Assembly: GCA_964516295.1 (NCBI GenBank)
Contig: CAZEYT010000085.1
Location: forward strand, 1-11,588
Length of the DNA stretch: 11,588 bases
From: CAZEYT01 sp964516295
GTDB taxonomy: Bacteria; Verrucomicrobiota; Verrucomicrobiia; Chthoniobacterales; Terrimicrobiaceae
Reading direction: 5' to 3'
Shown here: positions 1 through 7,140 of the stretch, one piece after another
Layout: each line of letters opens with the position of its first letter
Position numbering within the stretch: the first letter of the stretch is position 1
Notes under the pieces: model-generated
The model's database searches: none
What the model saw: the letters and a program-made list of their open reading frames with translations, nothing else
Told to the model about the DNA's origin: nothing
Position numbers and translations under genes: made by a program

Positions 1-331
1 GCAGGACGAAGGCTTTCATGGGAGGGATCTCTGCCAGCATGCGGTCAATCCCGGCCTCCAATGCCGCAACATGCGCGGGGAGAATCCTCGGGACCGCCCG
101 CCCCCCGGGCGCCGTGGCCAGATCGGCTCCGAGGTCGAACAATCGCGCTTGGAGCAGAACCAACTCGGCCTCGACCTGCGGGACGGGCTTGGCGCTCCGG
201 GCGACACCGAGCACCGAGTTCATTTCATCCACCGTGCCGTAAGCCGACACGCGAGGGTGGGTCTTCGCGACCCGCTGGCCGGAGAAGAGACCGGTCGTGC
301 CTGCATCACCCGTTCGCGTGTAAATCTTCAT
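1..331 (-). CDS. PduO-type ATP:cob(I)alamin adenosyltransferase, 3' end outside the window
   Basis: The first 110 residues are present. The enzyme transfers the 5'-deoxyadenosyl group of ATP to cob(I)alamin, making coenzyme B12 in the cytoplasm. The sequence shows the N-terminal ATP-binding signature of the PduO family: TRTGDAGTT at residues 5-13, a GQRVAK segment near 18-23 and RVSAYGTVDEMNS near 27-39. A helical stretch rich in Leu and Ala follows, as expected of the family's helical bundle. Family members are usually about 180-190 residues, so roughly 70-80 are missing past base 1. The start is the ATG at 331-329, which gives the usual family beginning MKIYTRTGD; a weak GGGATG lies just upstream. 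It diverges from the glycosyltransferase operon across a 92-base gap. It is not the unrelated CobA/BtuR type, which has a P-loop. The family call is secure; whether the enzyme serves de novo synthesis or salvage cannot be told from here. Confidence 0.93.
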   Translation of the reverse strand, partial: MKIYTRTGDAGTTGLFSGQRVAKTHPRVSAYGTVDEMNSVLGVARSAKPVPQVEAELVLLQARLFDLGADLATAPGGRAVPRILPAHVAALEAGIDRMLAEIPPMKAFVL

Positions 332-423
332 TTCATCCCATCGCTCGCATGGAATGCGTCCCCAGCCAAGTGATTTTCGCTCCTTGACCGAAAGGCCCCG
401 CCCGGGGGAGAAACATCCCGTTC

Positions 424-1380
424 ATGATTTCCCTGTCCGTCCCCGTTTACAATGAGCGTGAAGCGCTCCAGCCGCTTTTCGACAAGGTTCGCGCCGTCAT
501 GAAGGAACAAGGCCAGCCTTGGGAGATCATCTTCGTCAACGACGGCTCGACCGACGGCAGCGCGGAGGTGCTCGACGGCCTCGCGGCGGCTCACCCCGAG
601 GTAAAGGTCGTGCATTTCCGACGGAATTTCGGCCAGACTGCGGCGATGATGGCCGGCTTTGATTTTGCGAGCGGCCACACGATCATCCCGATGGACGGTG
701 ACGGCCAAAACGACCCGCATGACATCCCGCGTATGTTGGCGAAGCTCGACGAGGGCTACGAAGTCTGCTCCGGCTGGCGCAAGGACCGCCAAGACAACGC
801 TATCCAGCGCAATCTCCCAAGCATCCTGGCCAACAAGCTCATCTCCGCCGTTTCCGGGGTCGCGCTCCACGACTTCGGCTGTTCGCTCAAAGCCTACCGC
901 GCCGAGTGCATCAAGGGCGTGCGGCTCTACGGAGAAATGCACCGTTTTTTGCCAATCTACGCCAAATGGCACGGCGCCCGCATCACCGAACTTCCCGTCA
1001 ACCATTTCGCCCGCACCTCGGGGAAATCCAAATACGGACTCGAACGCGTGCTCAAGGTGCTCATGGACCTCATGACCGTGAAGTTCCTCGACAAATACAT
1101 GCTCAAGCCGATGTATCTCTTCGGTTTCTGGGGCATGGTCTTCTTCGCGGCCTCGGTGGTCTTCACGCTCTGGACCTTTTACATGCGGACACAGGGTTAC
1201 TTTTTTACAGCGACCCCGCTGCCCATGATGGCGGTCTTTTCCTTCATGACCGGTATGATCTGTTTGCTCATGGGTCTCCTCGCCGAGATGATCACGCGAA
1301 CGTTCCATGAGTCGCAGAACAAATCGATCTACATGGTGCGAAGCACGCGGAATTTCGCTGGCAAGCCGGAGGCGGACTGA
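424..1380 (+). CDS. GT2 family glycosyltransferase, DPM1/GtrB-like (polyprenyl-phosphate sugar transferase)
   Basis: This 318-residue membrane-anchored inverting glycosyltransferase has a GT-A fold. Seen: a nucleotide-binding start (SVPVYNERE, residues 5-13), VNDGSTDGS at 38-46, the metal-binding DGD at 91-93 inside MDGDGQNDP, and a basic SGKSKYG segment near 200. Two membrane segments follow at about 229-253 and 268-292, then a short basic cytoplasmic tail. This layout is typical of enzymes that move a hexose from a nucleotide sugar to undecaprenyl or dolichyl phosphate at the inner membrane; the exact sugar and acceptor are not readable. A GGGGGAG at 404-410 may serve as ribosome site, though its 13-base spacing is long. 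It is the first gene of a four-gene operon; its TGA overlaps the next ATG by one base. No GtrA-like flippase or GT-C partner lies in the window. Confidence is high for the family and moderate for the lipid-phosphate acceptor. Confidence 0.93.
   Translation: MISLSVPVYNEREALQPLFDKVRAVMKEQGQPWEIIFVNDGSTDGSAEVLDGLAAAHPEVKVVHFRRNFGQTAAMMAGFDFASGHTIIPMDGDGQNDPHDIPRMLAKLDEGYEVCSGWRKDRQDNAIQRNLPSILANKLISAVSGVALHDFGCSLKAYRAECIKGVRLYGEMHRFLPIYAKWHGARITELPVNHFARTSGKSKYGLERVLKVLMDLMTVKFLDKYMLKPMYLFGFWGMVFFAASVVFTLWTFYMRTQGYFFTATPLPMMAVFSFMTGMICLLMGLLAEMITRTFHESQNKSIYMVRSTRNFAGKPEAD
1368..1372 (+). promoter_or_regulatory. Strong Shine-Dalgarno site for the asparagine synthase gene
   Basis: A GGAGG lies seven bases before the ATG at 1380, inside the last codons of the glycosyltransferase gene. 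It is the clearest ribosome binding site in the window and fixes the asparagine synthase start, which also places the catalytic cysteine at residue 2. Most other genes here have weak or no such sites. Confidence 0.8.
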
Positions 1381-3215
1381 TGTGCGGCATCGCCGGGTTT
1401 GTCGGCTCCGGCGACCGGGCCGATCTGGCAGCGATGACGGGGGCCATCGCCCACCGCGGTCCGGATGCGGATGGTTTTTTCGAGGATCGTCCGGTGTTTC
1501 TCGGGCATCGTCGACTTTCCATCGTCGATCTCACCGGCGGCGCGCAGCCGATGGCGACGCCCGATGGTTCGGTTGTCGTCGTCTTCAATGGCGAGATTTA
1601 CAATCACGCCGATCTTCGAAAGGAGCTTCAGTCCCACGGACACCACTTCGAGACCGATCACTCGGACACAGAAGTCCTTCTTCACGGCTGGAAACAGTGG
1701 GGACCGCATCTCCAGGAACGCCTCAATGGCATGTGGGCCTTCGCAGTTTACGACCGGACCCATCAGCGTCTTTTTGCAAGCCGGGATCGTTTTGGAAAGA
1801 AACCGTTCTACTATTTCCTAAAGGACGGAACCTTTGCATTTGCGTCCGAGCTCTCGGCGCTCCTTCGGCACCCTCTCACTCCACGGGAACGCTCCGAACT
1901 GGCCCGGGTGAAATTTTTTGCCCACGCGCTTCTGCCGGGGCCGCATACACCGTTCGCAAATGTCTGGAAACTTCCCGCCGCGCACCAACTGGACCTCGAC
2001 CTCGTTTCCGGCCAACTCCGCGTGTCGCGGTATTGGCAGTACGTCATCGAGCCTGAAGAAAAGGGGAGGTCGGAGGAGGATCTCGCGGCCGAATTGCTCG
2101 ATCTCCTCGGGCGCGCCACGCGGCGGCGCTTGATGGCCGATGTGCCGCTTGGTGTTTTCCTCAGCGGCGGCATTGATTCCTCCTGCGTGGCCGCGCTCGC
2201 TTGCCGCGAAACCGGGGCCGCCTCGCTCAAGACGTTTACCATCGGATTTTCCGAGCCGACCTTTGACGAGTCGGGGCCCGCCCGTCGGATGGCGGAGTTT
2301 CTGGGAACGGATCACGCCGAGCGGATGTTGAGCCTCGATACCGCGCGGGACCTTCTTCCGGAGATTTTCGACCGACTCGATGAACCGCAGGGCGATTCCT
2401 CGCTCCTTCCGACCTGGCTTCTCTGCCGGTTTGCGCGCGAGCGGGTCACCGTGGCGCTTGGCGGCGATGGGGGCGACGAACTCTTTGCCGGATACGATCC
2501 GTTCCGCGCTCTGCGTGCCGCCGGCGTCTATTCGCGTCTGGTTCCCAAGCCGCTTCACCAAGCGATCCGGTTTCTTGCCGCGAAACTGCCAGTCTCGCAC
2601 AGAAACATGAGCTGGGACTTCAAAATAAAACGAACCCTCCGCGGGCTTAGCCATCCCCCGGCTTTGTGGAATCCCGTCTGGCTGGGCGCTCTCGAGCCCT
2701 CCGAACTTCACGCGCTCACCGATTCCTCGTTCTCCATCGAGGAAATCTACAGCGAGGCCATCACCTCCTGGGAATCCTGCGCGAGCCGGGATCCGGTCGA
2801 CCGAACGCTTCAGTTTTTCACCGAGATTTATCTTCAGGACGGCATCCTCGCCAAAGCGGACCGCGCGAGCATGATGAACTCGCTCGAAGTGCGCAGTCCC
2901 TTTCTCGACATCGAAGTCGCCAACTTCGCCCGCCGGTTGCCGCATCGCTTCAAGCTTCGAAACGGTGAAACCAAATACCTTCTGAAAAAAGCCGCCGCCG
3001 GACTTTTGCCCGACGACATCATCCATCGTAAAAAAAAGGGATTCGGCACACCGGTCGGAGCGTGGTTGAAAACCGGGCGAGTCACTCCGGTCGCCACGTC
3101 GTCTTTGATCCGCGCGAAACACGAGTCTCACCTGGCGTCCCGCGCGGATGAACGTCTTTTTCTATGGTGCGAATACGTCTGGCAAGAGTGGGAACGCCGC
3201 CTCGCATCCGCATGA
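1380..3215 (+). CDS. asnB: Asparagine synthase (glutamine-hydrolysing), AsnB-type amidotransferase
   Basis: This is a complete 611-residue class II glutamine amidotransferase. The N-terminal glutaminase domain (about 1-200) has nucleophile Cys2 in MCGIAGF, Arg45 in RLSIVDL, Asn70 and Glu72 in FNGEIYN, and Asp96, all known glutamine-binding positions. The synthetase domain (about 230-560) has the pyrophosphate loop SGGIDSS at 262-268, GGDGGDELFAGY at 361-372 and KADRASM-to-SPFLD at 492-510. Classical AsnB makes asparagine from aspartate, ATP and glutamine. In polysaccharide operons the family often amidates sugars or has an unknown surface-glycan role (compare exosortase-associated amidotransferases), and that role is plausible here. 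The start ATG overlaps the previous stop by one base and has a good GGAGG site. The end overlaps the next ATG by four bases. All catalytic residues seen are intact. Family call near certain; true substrate uncertain. Confidence 0.95.
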   Translation: MCGIAGFVGSGDRADLAAMTGAIAHRGPDADGFFEDRPVFLGHRRLSIVDLTGGAQPMATPDGSVVVVFNGEIYNHADLRKELQSHGHHFETDHSDTEVLLHGWKQWGPHLQERLNGMWAFAVYDRTHQRLFASRDRFGKKPFYYFLKDGTFAFASELSALLRHPLTPRERSELARVKFFAHALLPGPHTPFANVWKLPAAHQLDLDLVSGQLRVSRYWQYVIEPEEKGRSEEDLAAELLDLLGRATRRRLMADVPLGVFLSGGIDSSCVAALACRETGAASLKTFTIGFSEPTFDESGPARRMAEFLGTDHAERMLSLDTARDLLPEIFDRLDEPQGDSSLLPTWLLCRFARERVTVALGGDGGDELFAGYDPFRALRAAGVYSRLVPKPLHQAIRFLAAKLPVSHRNMSWDFKIKRTLRGLSHPPALWNPVWLGALEPSELHALTDSSFSIEEIYSEAITSWESCASRDPVDRTLQFFTEIYLQDGILAKADRASMMNSLEVRSPFLDIEVANFARRLPHRFKLRNGETKYLLKKAAAGLLPDDIIHRKKKGFGTPVGAWLKTGRVTPVATSSLIRAKHESHLASRADERLFLWCEYVWQEWERRLASA

Positions 3216-4324
3216 AACGCCGCCGTGTCCTCCACGTCATCGACAGCCTGCACCTCGGTGGCGCGCAGGAGGTGATTCTCAATCTCATCGCCGGCTCCTC
3301 GGAAGACTACTGCCACGAAGTCGCGACCCTTCACGGACATGGCATCTACTGGGACCGTTTGAAGGCTCTGAACGTCCCGGTCCATTCGCTCTCACCGCAC
3401 AAGTTCCTCCCGCTCTGGCTTCCGAACCTCTTCGCTTTGCTGAAACGGCGTCCGGTCGATATTCTTCACTGCCACTTGCTCGCAGCGAACCTCATTGCCA
3501 AACCCGTCGGAGCCCTTGCCGGCGTTCCGGTTATTCTCAATCATGATCACACGAACGACCCCGAGCGGCGCACCCGCCGGGCTCTCCTCGCGCTCGATCG
3601 CACGGCCAATCGCACGGCCGATCACATCATCGCTGTCTCCACCACCTGTCGGGACTTTTTGGTTCAGGAAGAGAAGATTGCCCCGGGCGATGTCTCCCTT
3701 GTCTTGAATGCCGTCGACGTCGCACGGTTCGACCCTCGCTCGATGAGGCGCCCGGAGGCCCGGGAAAAACTCGGCGTCCCATCGAACGCTCCGCTCATCG
3801 CCGGCGCCGGACGCCTGAACCCCCAAAAAAACTTCCTGCTGTTTCTGGAGATTGCCGCTGCGATCCACCGTGAGTTCCCCGAAGCCCGTTTTCTGATCGC
3901 GGGAACCGGACCGGAAGAAGCGATGCTGAAAGAAAGATCCCGATCCCTGGGCCTCGAGTCTGCCGTCACGTTCGCGGGTTACGTGGCGGATCCGCGATTG
4001 GTTTATCGGGCGTGTGACCTTCTTCTCATGCCGTCCCGTTACGAGGGTCTCCCCATGACGCTTCTGGAAGCAATGGCCATGGGGACTCCGGTCGTGGCCT
4101 CCCGCCTCGACGGCATGGCGGAAGTGATCGATTCCGGGACGGACGGTTTTTTGTGCGCTTCGGAGAAACCCGAGTCCTTCGTCGAAGAAATCCGAAAACT
4201 TCTTTCTTCTCCCGATCTGGCCGAAGCAATCGGCACGGCGGCCCGAACCAAGGTTTTGGAAAAATTTTCCGCCGAGCGCATGGTCCGCGAAGTCGAAGCA
4301 ATCTATCAGCGGTGTTTGCCATGA
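3212..4324 (+). CDS. GT4 family glycosyltransferase (GT-B fold)
   Basis: This is a 370-residue cytoplasmic or membrane-associated retaining glycosyltransferase. The N-terminal acceptor domain starts HVIDSLHLGGAQE, with the glycine-rich loop at residues 15-18. The C-terminal domain opens near GAGRLNPQKN and contains the donor-binding E-x7-E motif in EGLPMTLLE (Glu278, Glu286), followed by GTPVVAS. Length is usual for GT4. The ATG at 3212 is chosen because it overlaps the asparagine synthase stop as ATGA and gives the normal family N-terminus; an in-frame ATG at 3164 would add 16 unconserved residues inside the upstream gene. There is no Shine-Dalgarno site nearby, which suits translational coupling. 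It probably adds one sugar to the glycan built by this operon. Donor and linkage cannot be read from sequence. Confidence 0.93.
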   Translation: MKRRRVLHVIDSLHLGGAQEVILNLIAGSSEDYCHEVATLHGHGIYWDRLKALNVPVHSLSPHKFLPLWLPNLFALLKRRPVDILHCHLLAANLIAKPVGALAGVPVILNHDHTNDPERRTRRALLALDRTANRTADHIIAVSTTCRDFLVQEEKIAPGDVSLVLNAVDVARFDPRSMRRPEAREKLGVPSNAPLIAGAGRLNPQKNFLLFLEIAAAIHREFPEARFLIAGTGPEEAMLKERSRSLGLESAVTFAGYVADPRLVYRACDLLLMPSRYEGLPMTLLEAMAMGTPVVASRLDGMAEVIDSGTDGFLCASEKPESFVEEIRKLLSSPDLAEAIGTAARTKVLEKFSAERMVREVEAIYQRCLP

Positions 4325-5436
4325 AGGTTCTTGTGCTTTGCTACGAATACCCGCCGGTCGGCGGCGGCGGAGGACGCGTCGCTGCGAAGGTTGCCGAGGG
4401 GCTGGCAGCCAGGGGACACGACGTGCGGGTCGTCACCGCCGGTCTGCGCCATCTGCGGGAGCGTGAGACCATCGGTGGCGTTGATGTACGCCGCCCGAGA
4501 TCGTTTCGCCGTCGGGAGGATACGTGCTCGGTTTTCGAAATGGCGCTGTATCTCCTCACCGCTTTATTCCCGGCGTGGGCGCTTTGCCGTTCGTGGAAGC
4601 CCGACGTTCTCCATGCCCATTTTGTCGTTCCCACCGGAGCCCTTGCCTGGGCGCTCCATCGACTGACCGGAATTCCCTACGTGTTGACCGCCCATCTCGG
4701 GGATGTTCCCGGCGGTGTGCCCGAGCAAACCGGCCGCCTCTTTCGGATTCTTGGTCCGCTGATCCGTCCGATCTGGAGCGGGGCGACAGCCATCACGGCG
4801 GTGAGCAGTTTTGTGGCCGACCTCGCCCGCGCCGCCTGCGGACGCAAGGTGGTGACCATTCTCAATGGAATCGACCTCACCGGGTCACCTCCGTGCCTGA
4901 TCGAACAAAGTCCGCCGCGGATTCTTATGCTGGGTCGCTTGAGTATTCAAAAAGATCCCGTGCTCGCGATCCGCGCCCTCGCCGAGATCAAAGACCTTCC
5001 GTGGCATGTCGAGATCATCGGTGACGGCCCGCTGCGCGCCGAAACGGAAGAAGCCGTCCGGACCTTCGGACTCTCATCCCGTGTCACCTTCGCCGGTTGG
5101 CTCGGTGCTGAAGCCGTGGGCGGGCGGTTGGACCAATCCGGGATCCTCCTCATGACGTCGAGACAAGAGGGACTTCCGGTCGCGGCGATCGAAGCGCTTC
5201 AACACGGCCTCGCCATCGTCGGCAGCAGGATCGGCGGTCTCTGTGACGTGATTGCGGACGGCGAAAACGGGTTCTTCTGTGAGCGAACGCCCGAGGCGTT
5301 TGCCGCCCGTCTGCGCGAACTTCTTGAGGATTCCGGTCAACGACGCCGTTTTCGCGAAGCCTCGGTCCGACTCGCACAAAAATTCGCGCTACCCGAACGA
5401 CTCTCCGATTACGAACGCGTGCTGGAGTCCGTTTGA
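4321..5436 (+). CDS. GT4 family glycosyltransferase (GT-B fold)
   Basis: This second GT4-type enzyme of the operon has 371 residues. The N-terminus has CYEYPPVGGGGG, with a run of five glycines at 14-18 forming the loop that contacts the nucleotide sugar phosphates. HAHFVVPTG and TAHLGDVPGG follow in the acceptor domain. The C-terminal domain has GRLSIQKD and the E-x7-E motif in EGLPVAAIE (Glu283, Glu291). It differs clearly from the GT4 just upstream, so it is not a recent duplicate. The ATG at 4321 overlaps the preceding stop as ATGA; the open frame could extend back to 4153, but that part lies in the upstream gene and lacks family features. It is the last gene of the operon: its TGA at 5434-5436 lies inside the 3' end of the convergent aminotransferase gene. 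Sugar specificity is unknown. Confidence 0.92.
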   Translation: MKVLVLCYEYPPVGGGGGRVAAKVAEGLAARGHDVRVVTAGLRHLRERETIGGVDVRRPRSFRRREDTCSVFEMALYLLTALFPAWALCRSWKPDVLHAHFVVPTGALAWALHRLTGIPYVLTAHLGDVPGGVPEQTGRLFRILGPLIRPIWSGATAITAVSSFVADLARAACGRKVVTILNGIDLTGSPPCLIEQSPPRILMLGRLSIQKDPVLAIRALAEIKDLPWHVEIIGDGPLRAETEEAVRTFGLSSRVTFAGWLGAEAVGGRLDQSGILLMTSRQEGLPVAAIEALQHGLAIVGSRIGGLCDVIADGENGFFCERTPEAFAARLRELLEDSGQRRRFREASVRLAQKFALPERLSDYERVLESV

Positions 5437-6593
5437 AGTTCCCTGCAGAATTCCGCCATGCGCTCCATGGCGACTTTGATCTGATCGAGGGCCGTCGCAA
5501 AGCTGCAACGGACATGGCCTTCACCGCCGGCACCGAAGGCCGTTCCCGGCACCACGGCAACTTTCTTTTCGTGAAGGAGCCGGAGTGAGAACTCGCGACT
5601 GGTGAGTCCGGTCGAGGTGATCTTCGGGAAAACGTAAAAGGACCCGCGAGGCTTCGAGCATTCGAGGCCCATGTCGTTCAGCGCCTGCGTGATGAAATTC
5701 CGACGGCGTTCGTATTCGCGACGCATTTTGTCCACGCTCGGCCCGCCGCGTTCGAGCGCCTCTATGGCGGCATCCTGCGACATGATCGGCGCGCAAAGGA
5801 TTGCATACTGATGGATCTTCATCATGGCCTCGATCAGCTCGACCGGCGCGCACGCAAACCCGATCCGCCAACCGGTCATGGCAAAGGCCTTGGAAACTCC
5901 GTGGAGAAAAACAGTGCGCTCCTTCATGCCAGCAAGCGAGGCAATGCTCGTATGGCGACCGCCCTCGTAGGTGAGCTCGCTGTAAATTTCGTCGGTCATC
6001 ACCACGAGATCATGGCGAATGCAAACCTGCGCGATTTTTTCCAATTCGTCCCGGGTCATGGTTGCGCCCGTGGGATTGGTGGGGAAGTTCAACATCACGA
6101 CCCGCGTGCACGGCGTGACGGCTTTTTCCAATTCTTCCGCGCGTAACGCGAATCCATCGGCGGCGTGGGTTTGTACCGCTCGGGCGACGCCGCCGGCAAG
6201 GACGATGCTCGGCGCATACGATACGTAGCACGGTTCGTGATACAAAACCTCGTCACCCGGATTTAGCAGGGCGCGCAGCGCGAGATCGATCGCCTCGGAG
6301 ACACCGACCGAGACCAGTACCTCCGAAAGCGCGTCGTAGCGGACCTCGAAATGCTGGTGCACATACTCCGCAATCGACCGCCGCAGACGCGGAAGACCGA
6401 GATTCGACGTGTAGCCGGTGCGTCCGCGCTCCAGCGCATAGATGGCCGCCTCCCGGATGTGCCATGGGGTGGCAAAATCCGGTTCGCCGATTCCCAGCGA
6501 GATGACATCGGACATCGACTGGACGACTTCGAAAAAATCGCGGATTCCCGACCGTGGGATGTCGCGAACGTGATTGGCAACGCGAACACTCAC
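5409..6593 (-). CDS. PLP-dependent class I/II aminotransferase (AspB-like)
   Basis: This 394-residue fold-type-I aminotransferase is cytoplasmic. Seen: SLGIGEPDFATPWH in the N-terminal part, YTSNLGLP for substrate and cofactor contacts, NFPTNPTGA with Asn173, DEIYSEL with Asp201 and Tyr204, the Schiff-base lysine Lys235 in SKAFAMTGWR, and an arginine in GHVRCSFA that normally binds the substrate carboxylate. The start is the GTG at 6593-6591, which overlaps the regulator's TGA as GTGA and leads into RVANHVRDIPRSGIR, a family-like beginning. No in-frame ATG is suitable, and extension to 6797 would run through the regulator gene. It is probably co-transcribed and coupled with the Lrp-type regulator, which may respond to its amino acid. 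Candidate substrates are aspartate, alanine, aromatic amino acids or a diaminopimelate derivative; the sequence does not decide. Confidence 0.93.
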   Translation of the reverse strand: MSVRVANHVRDIPRSGIRDFFEVVQSMSDVISLGIGEPDFATPWHIREAAIYALERGRTGYTSNLGLPRLRRSIAEYVHQHFEVRYDALSEVLVSVGVSEAIDLALRALLNPGDEVLYHEPCYVSYAPSIVLAGGVARAVQTHAADGFALRAEELEKAVTPCTRVVMLNFPTNPTGATMTRDELEKIAQVCIRHDLVVMTDEIYSELTYEGGRHTSIASLAGMKERTVFLHGVSKAFAMTGWRIGFACAPVELIEAMMKIHQYAILCAPIMSQDAAIEALERGGPSVDKMRREYERRRNFITQALNDMGLECSKPRGSFYVFPKITSTGLTSREFSLRLLHEKKVAVVPGTAFGAGGEGHVRCSFATALDQIKVAMERMAEFCRELQTDSSTRS

Positions 6594-7069
6594 GGCGAGA
6601 CAGCGAGACGTTCGGGAGCGGATTCCATCTGATGGAACGCTCCATTTTCCTTGTAGGTCTTGAGCCGGAAATGGGTGGCGGTGGCCTGGACGGCATCGAT
6701 GGTGCTGAGCTTCTCGGCCACAAACGCCGCCGCCCGCCGCAGATTGTCGGCCTCGACGATGATGAGCAGGTCGTAACCGCCGCTCATGAGGTAGCAACTC
6801 TGCACCTCCTCGAACTTGGCGATGCGCGAAGCAATGCGGTCAAATCCCCCGTCGCGCTCGGGTGTGATTTTCACCTCGATGACAGCCGTGACTTTTTCGC
6901 TGTCCCATTTTTCCCGATTGACGATGGCCTGATAGCCGAGAATGACGCCTTCGTTTTCAAGTCGCGCGATGGCTTGGTTGAGATCCTCCTCGTTCAGATC
7001 AAGGAGCCGGGCCATGTCGGCACGCGGCATCAGGGCGTTTTGTTGCAGAAGATCGATGATGGCATCCAT
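6590..7069 (-). CDS. Lrp/AsnC family transcriptional regulator
   Basis: This is a 159-residue DNA-binding regulator. Residues about 1-46 form the winged helix-turn-helix (ADMARLLDLNEEDLNQ, then LENEGVILGY). Residues about 58-145 form the RAM or Lrp-C effector domain, with its SGGYDLLI motif at 96-103 (Gly97, Asp100). Such proteins form dimers to octamers and sense amino acids. The N-terminus is a little shorter than in E. coli Lrp, and the ATG at 7069 leaves no room for the usual preceding acidic residues. It overlaps the aminotransferase start by four bases (GTGA), so control of that gene and of itself is the obvious hypothesis. It also diverges from a histone-like gene across 71 bases holding two candidate promoters. 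The tail after the RAM domain (about 12 residues) is not conserved. Effector unknown. Confidence 0.92.
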   Translation of the reverse strand: MDAIIDLLQQNALMPRADMARLLDLNEEDLNQAIARLENEGVILGYQAIVNREKWDSEKVTAVIEVKITPERDGGFDRIASRIAKFEEVQSCYLMSGGYDLLIIVEADNLRRAAAFVAEKLSTIDAVQATATHFRLKTYKENGAFHQMESAPERLAVSP

Positions 7070-7080
7070 GGGAATCCGGC

Positions 7081-7109
7081 ATCATGGAAACCGACTCGCC
7101 ACTTGGCAA
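7081..7109 (-). promoter_or_regulatory. Candidate sigma-70 promoter for the Lrp-type regulator gene
   Basis: Read on the minus strand, TTGCCA (7109-7104) and CATGAT (7086-7081) are separated by exactly 17 bases. The first matches the -35 consensus in five of six positions and the second matches the -10 in four of six. Transcription would begin near 7074, about five bases before the ATG, so the leader would be very short. This is inference from sequence match only. Confidence 0.4.
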
Positions 7110-7131
7110 GCATGCGGAGCGGGCGTAGATT
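7103..7131 (+). promoter_or_regulatory. Candidate sigma-70 promoter for the histone-like gene
   Basis: TTGGCA (7103-7108) and TAGATT (7126-7131) are spaced by 17 bases and match the -35 and -10 consensus in five and four positions. The predicted start, near 7138, is only about three bases before the ATG at 7141, implying an almost leaderless message; no Shine-Dalgarno site is present to contradict this. The -35 box overlaps that of the divergent promoter in the near-palindrome CTTGGCAAG (7102-7110). Not proven. Confidence 0.45.
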
Positions 7132-7140
7132 GGGCGTGCC

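Noticed and set aside
332..423. Possible divergent promoters between the adenosyltransferase and the glycan operon (TTGACC at 384-389)
   Set aside because: No acceptable -10 hexamer lies 16-18 bases downstream, and no better pair was found on either strand. A cobalamin riboswitch would need far more sequence than these 92 bases.
328..1308. A 326-codon open frame on the minus strand opposite the GT2 gene
   Set aside because: His/Glu/Arg-rich product with no family features, lying opposite a clear glycosyltransferase.
1818..3131. A 437-codon open frame on the minus strand inside the asparagine synthase gene
   Set aside because: Every catalytic motif of the plus-strand enzyme is intact over this stretch and the antisense product shows no domain. 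It is a codon-bias shadow.
3164..3211. Upstream in-frame ATG for the first GT4 gene
   Set aside because: It adds 16 residues without family similarity, overlapping the asparagine synthase gene; the ATG at 3212 fits coupling and homologue length.
4153..4320. Upstream in-frame extension of the second GT4 gene
   Set aside because: The extra 56 residues are Arg-rich and lie entirely within the preceding gene; the ATG at 4321 gives the normal family N-terminus and an ATGA overlap.
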